A stretch of 64,000 nt of DNA from Virgibacillus phasianinus (GTDB taxonomy: Bacteria > Bacillota > Bacilli > Bacillales > Amphibacillaceae): contig NZ_CP022315.1 of NCBI RefSeq assembly GCF_002216775.1, forward strand, positions 1,488,001-1,552,000, given 5' to 3'. This document shows, one piece after another, positions 8,773 to 17,847 of the stretch. Positions within the stretch are counted from its first letter, which is position 1. Each line of letters opens with the position of its first letter. The notes beneath the pieces are model-generated. The model was not told where the DNA came from and did not search any database. It saw nothing but the letters and a program-made list of their open reading frames with translations. Both the position numbers and the translations under genes were made by a program.

Positions 8773-9246
8773 TTATCTTGGTGGGTAGGTACTCATTTGG
8801 TCGGCGGTACCGTATGGGTAGTTATAGTTAATTTCCCCTTCAAAGGTAATGTAATCTAAGTAAATCATTAATAATAAGTATCGTCTATCTGTTTGTGGGT
8901 CGCTTAGTACAATGTGATCTCTGCCCGCTGCCTCAATGATTCCCTTAAAAACCTTTGCATTCCACTCTTTATTGTTTTCAAATGTCATATAAACAGTTGC
9001 CATTTTCCCTTCATTTAATCGTAGAATGTTTTCAATGTACGATTGTTCCACTGGAAGCATATCCTCTTGCCCCTGCTGCATTGGTTGCTGGTACGGCAGC
9101 TGCATTTGTGGCATCTGCGACATCTGCTGCATTTGTTGCATTTGTTGTTGAGGATCTTCAAATTCTTGACGATAGTTATAAGCAGGATAAAATGCTGGGG
9201 ATGCCTGTGGGTAGTAATAGTATGGATAACCTTGGTATTCACTCAT
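8773..9246 (-). CDS. gerQ: Spore coat protein GerQ
   Basis: 157 aa. The N-terminal half is rich in Tyr, Pro, Gln and Met (about 1-65, a run of QQMQQM-like repeats). The conserved C-terminal half begins at VEQSYIENILRLNEGK and contains ARDHIVLSDP-like and RYLLLMIYLDYITF segments typical of GerQ. In Bacillus, GerQ is an inner coat protein cross-linked through lysines by transglutaminase and needed to localise CwlJ. Here cwlJ lies immediately upstream on the same strand with 27 bp between, so the partners share an operon, as in the B. cereus group. TAGGAGG precedes the ATG. Confidence 0.93.
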   Translation of the reverse strand: MSEYQGYPYYYYPQASPAFYPAYNYRQEFEDPQQQMQQMQQMSQMPQMQLPYQQPMQQGQEDMLPVEQSYIENILRLNEGKMATVYMTFENNKEWNAKVFKGIIEAAGRDHIVLSDPQTDRRYLLLMIYLDYITFEGEINYNYPYGTADQMSTYPPR

Positions 9247-9273
9247 AAAAAAACCTCCTAATAGTAATCAAAA

Positions 9274-9696
9274 TTAGTAAACTGCCGGACAAACGGATGA
9301 CTCTGGTGCAAAAAAGCAATGTGATTTAAACCTTCCAACATTCCTTTGATCATACCATTGCGCAGGACAATCCCCTTCAGGTGCAAAAAACCAAAGTGCA
9401 TATGAAGCAGGATGATAACGTCCGCCATTAATAACTTTCCTGGCTAGTTTCTTATCCATTTCACGTGCACGTTGATAAAAATATCCTTTTTGTGTTGCCT
9501 CAAAACCACCAGGACTCTGGAATACCATATCACGAATGGAAGATAGCTGGGTGAAGTCTAAACAGTTTGCGACAACGCGATTAACCCCAACATTTCCTAC
9601 CATCAGCATCCCTAATTTACCATCACCCTCAGCCTCGGCACGCATTAATCTAGCTAGTAACGCCACCCCTTTGTCAGTACGCGCAATTCTCGGCAA
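9274..9696 (-). CDS. cwlJ: Spore germination cell wall hydrolase CwlJ
   Basis: A SleB/CwlJ-type cortex-lytic enzyme acting on spore peptidoglycan in Ca-DPA-triggered germination. Family motifs are LLARLMRAEAEGDGK (with the predicted catalytic Glu), MVGNVGVNRVVANC, GYFYQRA and the C-terminal WFFAPEGDCPAQWYDQ, FKSHCFFAPE. No signal peptide, as expected for CwlJ. Start choice: TGAGGTGG lies 5 bp before a TTG at 9696. A GTG at 9705 is in frame but falls within this ribosome site, so TTG is preferred. The gene heads a cwlJ-gerQ operon. Confidence 0.9.
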   Translation of the reverse strand: MPRIARTDKGVALLARLMRAEAEGDGKLGMLMVGNVGVNRVVANCLDFTQLSSIRDMVFQSPGGFEATQKGYFYQRAREMDKKLARKVINGGRYHPASYALWFFAPEGDCPAQWYDQRNVGRFKSHCFFAPESSVCPAVY

Positions 9697-9770
9697 CAGG
9701 GCCACCTCATTTCTGAATACTATTTCATTATATGCAGGATATTCTATGTTAGAACCTGGGCAATGTGATT

Positions 9771-9899
9771 AGAAAAGCGCAAGGGCCCGTATAGAAGCAG
9801 ACGCATAAGCAAAGGACCGAAGAACGCATGGGTTTGGCGTTCGTCGTGTCCCTTGCTTATGACGGCAGCTTCTGGGCGCAGGAGCTAGACAAGAAAAGC
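9771..9899. repeat. Dispersed repeat family A, copy 2
   Basis: Reads AAGCGCAAGGGCCCGTATAG... through GCTTATGACGGCAGCTTCTG to the GGAGCTAGACAAG end. It is the reverse complement of the 7259 copy and co-linear with 40370-40500. The inverted arms can fold into a long hairpin. Confidence 0.75.
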
Positions 9900-9969
9900 A
9901 CAAGCGCCGAGGGAATACAAGGTTATCAACTACAGTGATATTAGCAACATACCAACAGCCATTAAAAAA

Positions 9970-10670
9970 GAGGCTGGGACATAACTAAAATATTTGAGTC
10001 AAAGACGAACAATCATAGGGTAGCCAGTTTAAAACGTTAATTTTTAAATAGTCGGATCTAATTCGCAGTTGATATAAATAGCGACATATGCGCTGGGTTG
10101 TTTTCCGCTGCGGACCGTTGCTTTCCGCGGGCACGGCTTAAGCCTCCTCGGACTGCCGTCCTGCGGGGTCTCGTCGATCTCTCACTTCCCGCAGGAGTCT
10201 CCGTATATTCAAGATGCTAGGTAAAGTGAAATGCTAAATTTATAAAATCGTCCACTTTTTCAGTGGTCTTAAACCCACTCTGCGGGGTCTTAAGACTCGT
10301 GCTGTTCCCGCAGGAGTCAACGGTCCGGAGCGTAAGACACCATCGTAATAGTGGATGGACCAGATAATACCGTTGCTAAGTACCATTAGCGAAGGAAAAA
10401 CACGGAGACTCCTGTGGGAGCAGAAGCCTCGATGAGACCCCGGAGAGCGTAAGCTCGAGGAGGCTCATTAGCTGCCCACGGAAAGCGCAGTGTTTTTCCG
10501 CAGCGACCGCCGGGGTGATAATTTTAGTTACGTTGCAGTTTATGGACAATTCACAATAAGGTTTAAAAAAACAGCCAAGAAAAATATCCGAACTAATCCA
10601 AATTCTAATTAAAGAATTTGGAATCATAGTTCGGATTTCCCAATGACTGAATCACTTTTGTCTCAGCCTC
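9970..10670. repeat. Composite repeat R, copy 1 (with partial MITE)
   Basis: A 701-bp element. End A is GAGGCTGGGACATAAC (9970); end B is GTCTCAGCCTC (10660-10670), giving imperfect terminal inverted repeats. It is about the same length as R2 (21863-22564, inverted) and homologous to R3. Near end B, inverted copies of ATCCGAACTA surround an AATTC..GAATT stem with T residues, a terminator-like hairpin for hemQ, whose stop is 9 bp away. The segment up to 10270 is the right half of the 220-bp MITE, followed by AAACCCACT as in R3; the left MITE half is missing. No transposase is encoded. Confidence 0.8.
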
Positions 10671-10678
10671 GCCTGGTA

Positions 10679-11434
10679 TTATACTTGCAGGAATGCTGCA
10701 ATTTTTTCATTTGGTAAATGGTTTCCGACGAAAAATTCGCCGAACTCGCCGTATTTCGCACTTACTTCGTCAAAGCGCATTTCGTATACAATTCGTTTAA
10801 GTTCAATTGCATCATGGGCAAATAATGTAACGCCCCATTCCCAATCATCAAATCCGAATGAGCCCGTAATAATTTGCTTGATACGACCTGCATATTTCCG
10901 GCCTGTTTTACTGTGCTCATACAATAATTTCGCACGGTTTTTAAAATCCAATGCATACCAGTTTTCTTCACCCGTTCGGCGTTTATCCATTGGATAAAAT
11001 GAAATGTAGTCCCATTTCGGTAAGATTGGCTTTAAGCGTGCTTGTGTTTCAGGTAATGTTTCTGGATCCACATCTTTTTTTTGTGGGAAATACTTTGAAA
11101 GTTCTACAACCGAAACGTATGAGTAGGATGGTTGCAGGAACTCAGCAAATTTTGTTTTATTAAATGCTGTTTCCACCTGGTTTAATTCATCCATTGTTGG
11201 ACGCAGGATCATCATCATGATGTCTGCCTTTTGACCAACTACGGTGTAGACAACGTGACTTCCTTCTTTAGCTTCTTCGACGGAGTCCCATTCATCTAAA
11301 AGTGCATGCAGTTCATCAATTGCTGCTTGTCTTTCCTCACTTGATATCATTTTCCATGACGTCCAGTCAATGCTGCGCAAATCGTGTAAGCAATACCAGC
11401 CGTCCATGGTTTCAACTGCTTCTGCTGCTGCCAT
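10679..11434 (-). CDS. hemQ: Coproheme decarboxylase HemQ
   Basis: 251 aa, chlorite-dismutase superfamily. HemQ converts coproheme III to heme b in the Gram-positive heme pathway, using peroxide. The catalytic tyrosine is visible as Tyr147 in SFYPMDKRR. The proximal histidine is His174 in [10 protein letters not shown]. The C-terminal [18 protein letters not shown] block is conserved. GGGAGCG precedes the ATG at 11434. It is divergent from pta, the arrangement of ywfI-pta in B. subtilis. Transcription runs into the end-B hairpin of repeat R1. Confidence 0.95.
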   Translation of the reverse strand: MAAAEAVETMDGWYCLHDLRSIDWTSWKMISSEERQAAIDELHALLDEWDSVEEAKEGSHVVYTVVGQKADIMMMILRPTMDELNQVETAFNKTKFAEFLQPSYSYVSVVELSKYFPQKKDVDPETLPETQARLKPILPKWDYISFYPMDKRRTGEENWYALDFKNRAKLLYEHSKTGRKYAGRIKQIITGSFGFDDWEWGVTLFAHDAIELKRIVYEMRFDEVSAKYGEFGEFFVGNHLPNEKIAAFLQV

Positions 11435-11627
11435 TATTATCGCTCCCTTAGTTAGAAAATATCATCTTATGGCTTTACTATACCATATTAAGGGAAAGTT
11501 AATCATGAACAAGGAATTAGAAATGATAGGGTTCACCAAACTGTCAAACATGAGTGGATTGCTTTTCATGTATCGCGGATTGGATTATGATTTAAACATA
11601 AGGATAAATAGTCGGAGGTGCTCAACT

Positions 11628-12599
11628 ATGAGTGATTTTTTTGATGAATTGAAAACGAAGCTAGAAGGTACAGATAGATTTATTGTTTTTCCGGAGGGTA
11701 CCGATGAACGGATTTTAACTGCAACAAGTCAGTTAGGTGCTGCTGGAATTTTAACCCCCATCCTCATTGGCGGAAAAAGTGAAATTAAACAACGTGCTGA
11801 AGAAGTAGGCGTGGATGTCTCCTCCTGTAAGATCATGGATCCCTTAGAATTTGAGGAATTTGACCTGATGGTTGAAACATTTGTTGAACGACGAAAGGGA
11901 AAAGTAACTGCGGACGAGGCAAGAAAGATTCTGCTTGATGAAAACTATTTCGGAACTATGCTTGTCTATATGAACCAAGCAGATGGACTCGTGAGTGGTG
12001 CGGTGCACTCGACTGCAGATACAGTACGGCCAGCGTTGCAAATTATTAAAACAAAAGAAGGTATTAAGAAAACCTCCGGAGTATTCATTATGGTTCGTGG
12101 TGAGGAAAAATATGTGTTTGCTGACTGCGCTATCAATATTGCACCAGATAGCCAGGATTTAGCAGAAATTGCGGTGGAAAGCGCCGTTACTGCGAAATTA
12201 TTTGATGTGGACCCACGTGTTGCCATGCTGAGTTTTTCCACAAAAGGTTCAGCGAAGTCGGACGAGACTGAACGCGTTTCAGAGGCATTACAAATTGCCA
12301 AAGAAAAAAATCCATCGCTCTTAATAGACGGGGAATTTCAATTTGATGCTGCCTTCGTACCCAGCGTTGCTGAAAAAAAAGCACCGGATTCGCCGCTGAA
12401 AGGGGATGCAAATGTATTTATCTTCCCAAGCCTTGAGGCAGGAAATATCGGTTATAAAATTGCGCAACGCCTTGGCGAATTTGATGCAGTAGGACCAGTT
12501 TTACAAGGATTGAATCGTCCAGTGAACGATTTGTCACGCGGATGCTCCTCGGACGATGTATACAACCTGGCATTAATTACGGCAGTTCAGGCAAAATAA
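11628..12599 (+). CDS. pta: Phosphate acetyltransferase
   Basis: 323 aa, the usual length of the single-domain Bacillus Pta, which interconverts acetyl-CoA and acetyl phosphate in overflow metabolism. The ATG at 11628 has CGGAGGTG at correct spacing; a much longer upstream extension of the frame has no ribosome site. Family marks are FPEGTDERIL near the N-terminus, YMNQADGLVSGAVHSTADTVRPALQ and the C-terminal LQGLNRPVNDLSRGC. A terminator follows. Confidence 0.95.
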   Translation: MSDFFDELKTKLEGTDRFIVFPEGTDERILTATSQLGAAGILTPILIGGKSEIKQRAEEVGVDVSSCKIMDPLEFEEFDLMVETFVERRKGKVTADEARKILLDENYFGTMLVYMNQADGLVSGAVHSTADTVRPALQIIKTKEGIKKTSGVFIMVRGEEKYVFADCAINIAPDSQDLAEIAVESAVTAKLFDVDPRVAMLSFSTKGSAKSDETERVSEALQIAKEKNPSLLIDGEFQFDAAFVPSVAEKKAPDSPLKGDANVFIFPSLEAGNIGYKIAQRLGEFDAVGPVLQGLNRPVNDLSRGCSSDDVYNLALITAVQAK

Positions 12600-12607
12600 A
12601 GGTAGTA

Positions 12608-12640
12608 AAGCTTGTAAGGGATTCCCTTGCAGGCTTTTTT
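12608..12640 (+). terminator. Intrinsic terminator of pta
   Basis: AAGCTTGTAAGGG / CCCTTGCAGGCTT stem with a 3-nt loop and six Ts. Confidence 0.88.
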
Positions 12641-12679
12641 AGGTATAGTTTCTATCGGTATAAAGAGCCCAGCCAGTCG

Positions 12680-12838
12680 ATTGGCCGATATAACGATGCA
12701 AAAGGTCGATATATTGGAATTATGGCCGATATATCAAAAATTTGGCTGATATATCTGGAATATAGCCGTTATATTCAGAGAACGGCGGATATAGTAAAAT
12801 AACGGCCGATAAAATTGTAAAATGGCCGATATACCATG
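12680..12838. repeat. Array of 20-bp tandem units (GGCCGATA family), array 1
   Basis: About eight degenerate units with core GGCCGATATA, spaced 20 bp apart (cores near 12683, 12704, 12724, 12744, 12764, 12784, 12804, 12824; one 21-bp step). It shares the core and period with 40521-40773 and 62841-63140. It lies between the convergent genes pta and lipL. There are no spacers, so it is not CRISPR. Confidence 0.8.
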
Positions 12839-12892
12839 TGCAGACAAGTCAAACCTACATAAAATGCCCCACCCGTGTACGACGTACGTCCA

Positions 12893-13744
12893 TCACTGCA
12901 TCTCCACAATCTTTTCATTCCGTTTTTTCATTTGTTCCAGCCGTTTGATAAAGTTTGCTTGTTCTTTCTCAGAAAACTCGGCGGTCATAATGTTCTCGCT
13001 CAGTTCTTCCAACGTCTGATAAACCCGTCGTTTTATCTCATCCATTGAAATATTTTGTGGCAAAAGTTCGGATAGGGACGCCATCGTTTCCGGTACTACG
13101 TCAGGAAATGTAAAATTTGTTGTTGCATCTTTCAACGCAACCTTGTAAAAGTCGCGGATTAATGCTGCCCGCTCTTCACCATGACCTTCTACATCTAAGT
13201 AAATTTGAATAGCAGCGCCTTCCTTTACCCGGCGCTGGGAGATCCCGGCAAACTTTTTTCCGTCAATACTTAAATCATAATCACCCGGGCAATAAGAGCC
13301 GACAATTTCATAAGCTTCAATTTCATCGGTCAGGTCTGCCAGCATATATTGCACAAAACTGACCATGGCTTCATAACAGGCATGGATCGATAAGTGCTTT
13401 ACCTCCGGTAGTACAAGTGAAATATTTAGTACCCCTTCATCAAGGGCTACAGCAAGTCCGCCTGAATTTCGGACTACTGCATCGTATCCGCGCTCTGATA
13501 AAAGTTCGACACCTTCTTCGATAAATGGTAACCGTGCGTCCGGAATGCCAAGAACGACGGTGTTTGGATGCACCCATAAGCGTATAGTAGGAGCTGACTC
13601 ACCGTCACCAACAGAAAGTGCCAGCGTATCATCAATTGCAAATGAGGTTAACGCAGATATTTTTTCATTATAGAATACGAATTCATCCGATTGATCCATG
13701 TAGCGAAATGTCGGATGTTGAATAATTTCTTTCCAGGATTGCAT
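12893..13744 (-). CDS. lipL: Octanoyl-[GcvH]:protein N-octanoyltransferase LipL
   Basis: 283 aa, biotin/lipoate ligase-like fold. LipL moves octanoyl groups from GcvH to E2 subunits in Bacillus lipoate assembly. Visible features are RNSGGLAVALDEGVLNIS, the thioester cysteine Cys152 in VGSYCPGDYDL, and the following lysine motif DGKKFAGISQRR. It sits after pta as in B. subtilis (ywfL). The C-terminus is charged and helical (about 235-283). Confidence 0.92.
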   Translation of the reverse strand: MQSWKEIIQHPTFRYMDQSDEFVFYNEKISALTSFAIDDTLALSVGDGESAPTIRLWVHPNTVVLGIPDARLPFIEEGVELLSERGYDAVVRNSGGLAVALDEGVLNISLVLPEVKHLSIHACYEAMVSFVQYMLADLTDEIEAYEIVGSYCPGDYDLSIDGKKFAGISQRRVKEGAAIQIYLDVEGHGEERAALIRDFYKVALKDATTNFTFPDVVPETMASLSELLPQNISMDEIKRRVYQTLEELSENIMTAEFSEKEQANFIKRLEQMKKRNEKIVEMQ

Positions 13745-13841
13745 GATTTTTTCTCACCTTTATTTTGTAAATATACTTTTTAACTTCCTCTATTTATTAT
13801 ATACTATAACAAAATTGTCGAATAGAAACGGGATGTAAAAA

Positions 13842-15152
13842 ATGGCGTATAAAGACGAACAATTAAATGAGGAAAAGGTTTTTAAGGATCCGGTTCACCG
13901 TTATATTCACGTGAAAGATCAAGTGATTTGGGATTTAATTGCAGCACCGGAATTTCAGCGATTGCGCCGTATTAAACAGTTGGGAACAACAAACCTGACG
14001 TTTCATGGGGCGGAGCATAGCCGTTTCAATCATTCACTTGGCGTATATGAAATTGTCCGCCGTATTATTACCAACTTTGAGGACAAGCCACATTGGAATA
14101 AAGGGGAGCGTTTACTATGTTTGTGTGCCGCACTATTACATGATCTAGGACACGGACCGTTTTCCCATTCGTTTGAAAAGGTTTTTAAACTGGATCATGA
14201 GTATTTTACCCAACAGATTATCATCGGCGATACCACTATACATAAAATACTGGAACGTGTATCAGAAGGTTTTTCAAAAAAAGTGGCCGATGTTATTGCA
14301 AAAACATACGAAGATAAATTAGTTGTCAGCTTAATTTCCAGTCAAATTGATGCAGACCGCATGGATTATTTGCAGCGCGATGCCTATTTTACAGGTGTTA
14401 GCTATGGTCATTTTGATATGGAACGTATTCTTCGGGTAATGCGCCCAATCGATGATCAGGTTGTGATCAAATCCAGTGGTATGCATGCGGTGGAAGACTA
14501 TATTATGAGTCGCTACCAAATGTATTGGCAGGTATATTTCCACCCTGTTACCAGAAGTGCGGAGGTTATTTTATCAAAAATACTTCACCGTGCAAAGTTT
14601 TTATACGAAAAGAATTATTCCTTTAAACTAGAACCGATTCATTTTATTTCGTTTTTTAAGGAAAAAGTAGATTTAACAGATTATTTAAAGCTTGATGAAT
14701 CCATTGTATTCTATTATTTTCAGGTTTGGCAGGAAGAAGACGATGCCATTTTAAGTGACTTATGTGAGCGGTTCATGAATCGCCGTCTGTTTAAATATGT
14801 GGAATTTAATCCGAACAGGCAGATGAACGAGTGGATGGAGCTTTATCAACTGTTTCAGGAAGCGGAAATTGATCCAGAATACTATCTTGAAGTTGACTCA
14901 TCTTCCGATCTGCCATACGACTTTTATCGTCCTGGCGAGGAAGAAGAACGCCTCCCGATTCATTTATTGATGCCGGGCGGTGAACTGAAAGAACTGTCCC
15001 GTCACTCCGATATTGTTGAATCGATATCCGGAAAAAAACGAACGGATCATAAGCTGTATTTTCCAGCAGACTTTTTAGCGAATCTGAATGAAGAAAGCCC
15101 TGTAAAAGAACGTATTATGGAGCTTTTGTATCACCAAGGAGCGGATAAATAA
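13842..15152 (+). CDS. ywfO: HD-domain phosphohydrolase YwfO
   Basis: 436 aa, dGTPase-like HD superfamily. The metal motif is intact: HSRFNHSLGV supplies His, LLHDLGHGPFSHSFE the HD pair, and SSQIDADRMDYLQRDA the downstream Asp. The family hydrolyses (d)NTPs or related nucleotides; the exact substrate is not established from sequence. The stop overlaps the ywgA start by one base (TAATG), so the two are coupled, as in B. subtilis. Confidence 0.9.
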   Translation: MAYKDEQLNEEKVFKDPVHRYIHVKDQVIWDLIAAPEFQRLRRIKQLGTTNLTFHGAEHSRFNHSLGVYEIVRRIITNFEDKPHWNKGERLLCLCAALLHDLGHGPFSHSFEKVFKLDHEYFTQQIIIGDTTIHKILERVSEGFSKKVADVIAKTYEDKLVVSLISSQIDADRMDYLQRDAYFTGVSYGHFDMERILRVMRPIDDQVVIKSSGMHAVEDYIMSRYQMYWQVYFHPVTRSAEVILSKILHRAKFLYEKNYSFKLEPIHFISFFKEKVDLTDYLKLDESIVFYYFQVWQEEDDAILSDLCERFMNRRLFKYVEFNPNRQMNEWMELYQLFQEAEIDPEYYLEVDSSSDLPYDFYRPGEEEERLPIHLLMPGGELKELSRHSDIVESISGKKRTDHKLYFPADFLANLNEESPVKERIMELLYHQGADK

Positions 15153-15649
15153 TGTTGACAAATCATGCTAAATTGATGCACTTTTTTGAGGTGGCTAAAG
15201 AAGTTACCGGACGTAAGAAGCTTCAAAAAATGATATATATTCTACAGAAGTGCAAGGTCCCTTTTGAAGAAAAGTATCAGTTTCATTTTTATGGTCCATA
15301 CTCAGAAGAACTCACACTACGGACGGAGGAACTTTGTAATCTTGGCTTTATCAATGAAGTGAAAGAGGAAAAAAGCAATTATTATCAGTACAATTATACA
15401 ATTACCGAAAATGGACAGGACTTTTTAAATCAATTCACACTGGATATGCCGGAAATCGTAGGGCAGGTTGAGTTGTTGAAGGGCAAGAGTTCCCGTTTCC
15501 TTGAATTGGTATCCACTATGCTGTACTTTGATGACCTTCCTGGCGCAGAAGTTGTTGAAAAGGTTCATATTGTAAAGCCAAAGCAAAATTTTACGGAAGA
15601 TGAAATAAAAGATGCATGGCAATTTATTAAGGTTGTTAGAAAAGCTTAG
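15152..15649 (+). CDS. ywgA: YwgA family protein
   Basis: 165 aa. The N-terminal block KLMHFFEVAKEVTGRKKLQKMIYILQKC followed by FHFYGPYS is the family signature. The fold looks like a winged-helix/Panacea-type domain. It is translationally coupled to ywfO. Function is unknown; the constant pairing with an HD phosphohydrolase suggests a partner role (inference). Confidence 0.85.
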   Translation: MLTNHAKLMHFFEVAKEVTGRKKLQKMIYILQKCKVPFEEKYQFHFYGPYSEELTLRTEELCNLGFINEVKEEKSNYYQYNYTITENGQDFLNQFTLDMPEIVGQVELLKGKSSRFLELVSTMLYFDDLPGAEVVEKVHIVKPKQNFTEDEIKDAWQFIKVVRKA

Positions 15650-15729
15650 AGTGTCCGTTAAGTGAGCTAAGGTAGAGCCAAATTTCATGCTTTAATCTGG
15701 TTTGATAAAACTCTTACGTCTCGGCCTCT

Positions 15730-16295
15730 TTACTTTTCCCATCTGAATCCGCCTGAAGGTAATCCGAACTTCTTTTGGATGGACTTAATATGCTCCAGAG
15801 AAAAGTGCGTCTGCGTACTGCTGCTTACTTGCCAGCCATCTTTCTCCGTATTAGTAACCTTCATTTCGCCAGTTATTGTTTCAATTTGCGTGAGATCCTC
15901 ATCATTATATTTTTTAAAACGTACATCGACCTGATAGTCAAAAATAAACGTGTTCGCTACTTTTTCTTTTAGGGTAAATTTGATCGTTTGAAGCGAGAGA
16001 TCGCTTTTGGTTAAGTTGGATACATCAACCGTTTCAAGGAAATTGTTTATGCTAACATTTTGAACAAATGCATCTTGTGTTAACAGTGGCTTAAGTTTCT
16101 CTTCAATACTTTTGGCTGCTTCCATAGAATTATGATTGTTTTCATCATATTCCATCGTATATTGCATCTTTTTAAATTCAGTGGCTACCTGTTTCGCCTG
16201 TTCTTTTGGTTCAGGGCCGGTGCTGTCTCCGCTGCGCTGCACCCAGCAATAAATAAAATCACAAGTAGAAAATAGACTGCCATATTCTTTCTCAT
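15730..16295 (-). pseudogene. Lipoprotein gene frameshifted by a 5-bp tandem duplication
   Basis: From ATG 16295 (AGGTG upstream) the frame gives MRKNMAVYFLLVILFIAGCS, a complete lipoprotein signal, then runs out of frame and stops. The remaining 160-odd residues continue in another frame, starting around SGDSTGPEPKEQ and ending SGGFRWEK. At the junction (16230-16239) the 5-mer CGCTG is directly repeated. Removing one copy joins AGC-S-GDSTGPEP in a single frame. The body is a secreted, charged domain with a beta-rich C-terminal half; I do not recognise the family. Either the gene is broken in this strain or the repeat is a sequencing or phase-variation site. Confidence 0.8.
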
Positions 16296-16432
16296 GAACA
16301 TCACCTCACCTTATTTGAAATTATACAGATAAATGTCAGATTAATCAAAAATAAACGGGGTTTTAAAAAGTGAAAAGACGGTTAAACATATGCTACAATA
16401 AACAAAAGATGCTAATAAGGAGGGTCCTTTAG

Positions 16433-16948
16433 ATGAGTGAAGATAAGCCTAAAAAGAATACAAATCCATTTACCATAATTAAAGATGATTCGACTGATGG
16501 CCATGGTGGCTATGGTGCTGGAACAATCAGTCTTGAAAATATGAGCCCGGTAATCGTTGATCCCAATGAAAATCGCGCATTTGTTGATATGGGGGCGATG
16601 CATGCGCGCAGTGAAGTCGAGCGCCGCGTGAAGTTTTTGTCTGATAAAGATGCAGTTCCAAATGGCAAATTGTACTGGATTGTTTGGGTGACAGTAGAGA
16701 AGGGTGAAGACGGCCCATACTATGCAGGGGTTTGCGGTAGCGAGATTCGCGTGGATCGCTCGATTAAGCGCGCCTACAAGTCCATGCCGGAACATGTTAC
16801 CCATATGGATAAATCATTAAAAGGTAAAATTATGCTTGAACATATGGATGATCATTCCAAGAAGTTGTTAAAAGACTTTCTTGTTGAATTTAATGAGGAA
16901 ATGTGGAAAAACTCAAGTGATGAATTAAAAGGGGTACTGCCTGAATAA
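16433..16948 (+). CDS. ywhD: YwhD family protein
   Basis: 171 aa, soluble. NPFTIIKDDSTDGHGGYGAGTISLENMSPV and WIVWVTVEKGEDGPYYAGVCGS are typical of YwhD. AAGGAGGG precedes the ATG. An extended -10-like TGCTACAAT at 16391-16399 is a plausible promoter. It is followed by a strong terminator and then pbpG on the other strand, the ywhD-ywhE order of B. subtilis. Function unknown. Confidence 0.88.
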   Translation: MSEDKPKKNTNPFTIIKDDSTDGHGGYGAGTISLENMSPVIVDPNENRAFVDMGAMHARSEVERRVKFLSDKDAVPNGKLYWIVWVTVEKGEDGPYYAGVCGSEIRVDRSIKRAYKSMPEHVTHMDKSLKGKIMLEHMDDHSKKLLKDFLVEFNEEMWKNSSDELKGVLPE

Positions 16949-16984
16949 ATGAACACTTTGTGAACGAACGATGAACATTGATTG

Positions 16985-17012
16985 AAATTCTTGTACTTTT
17001 AGACAAGAATTT
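16985..17012. other. Perfect 10-bp inverted repeat downstream of ywhD
   Basis: AAATTCTTGT, an 8-nt gap, ACAAGAATTT. It is not followed by a T-run on either side and lies before the real terminator. It could be an operator or a transcript-end hairpin; no function assigned. Confidence 0.5.
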
Positions 17013-17061
17013 GTAAAATAATAGATACATGGACTTCACATGTATTGCTAGGACAAAAAAG

Positions 17062-17114
17062 AAGCCGACCACGTGGTAAGACCGGACATCTTACCAGTGA
17101 GTCGGCTTTTTTTT
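17062..17114 (+). terminator. Intrinsic terminator of ywhD
   Basis: The two-part stem AAGCCGAC...TGGTAAG / TCTTACCA...GTCGGCTT is followed by eight or more Ts. Confidence 0.88.
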
Positions 17115-17232
17115 ACGGTTGTTTCCCAAAAAAGATTGTTGTCACATAATTCATAAACTACGATGTAGGCGCGGGTTGTTTTCCGCTGCGGACCGTTGCT
17201 TTCCGCGGGCACGGCTTAAGCCTCCTTGCCGG

Positions 17233-17680
17233 GAGGCCACTGAAAAAGGTATATATAGTACAAAAATGTGGATCTATCATCGCATCTTTGAATATACCTC
17301 GCTTTCCGCGGGAGAGTGTCGAGCCTCCTCGGACTGCCGTCGAGGCCACTGAAAAAGTTAGATATAGTACAAAATAGGTGGATCTATCATCGCATCTTGA
17401 ATATACTGCGCTTTCCGCGGGCGAGTGGTGAGCCTCCTCGGACTGCCGTCCTCCGGGGTCTCGCCGATCTCTCACTTCCCGCAGGAGTCTCCGTATATTC
17501 AAGATGCTAAGTTAAGGTGGTAAGTGAGAATTTTTAAATCTACCACTTTTTCAGTGCCCTCCTGCCGTCCTGCGGGGTCTCGCCGATCTCTTGCTTCCCG
17601 CAGGAGTCTCGGTATATTCAAGATGCTAGGTAAAGGTGAAAAGCTAAATTGTTAAAATCGACCACTTTTTCAGTAATCTC
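17233..17680. mobile_element. MITE copy 2 (outer), interrupted by copy 3
   Basis: Starts GAGGCCACTGAAAAAG at 17233 and ends CTTTTTCAGTAATCTC at 17680. Identical 9-bp flanks CCTTGCCGG lie at 17224-17232 and 17681-17689. Total length 448 = 220 + 220 (inner copy) + 8 (inner target duplication), so the outer copy was itself exactly 220 bp before the second insertion. Confidence 0.88.
17342..17561. mobile_element. MITE copy 3 (inner, inserted into copy 2)
   Basis: 220 bp, from GAGGCCACTGAAAAAG to CTTTTTCAGTGCCCTC. The flanking 8-bp duplications CTGCCGTC lie at 17334-17341 and 17562-17569. The internal inverted pair GCATCTTGAATAT / ATATTCAAGATGC is present. The clean target duplication inside another copy is direct evidence of past transposition. 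Confidence 0.9.
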
Positions 17681-17847
17681 CCTTGCCGGGGCAAGGAGGC
17701 TCATCATCTGCCCACGGAAGGCGCAGTGTTTTTTAAGCAGCGGTGGATTAACACTCATAAAGTTATGTTGCATCCATATCAACTCCGAGGATATTAGCAA
17801 CAATCTGTGTAACATCCTTTTAAAATATGTCTAGCGTAAGCTGCAAC

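Larger units (their letters stand above)
17160..17760. repeat. Fragment of repeat R carrying nested MITEs
   Basis: The outer sequence (GGTTGTTTTCCGCTGCGG... and, after the insert, CAAGGAGGCTCATCATCTGC...) matches the interior of R1-R3. It is split by the MITE pair at 17233-17680. The TIRs and GC-rich palindromes make spurious frames on both strands; none has a ribosome site. Confidence 0.75.

Noticed and set aside
9043-9261. Small plus-strand frames rich in His/Leu
   Set aside because: Antisense of the Gln/Met-rich part of gerQ.
17158-17502. Reading frame starting MNIRRLLREVRDRRDPGG, also seen at 8577 and 27185
   Set aside because: It is the GC-rich MITE core read in frame. Identical peptides at several repeat copies without ribosome sites indicate non-coding DNA.
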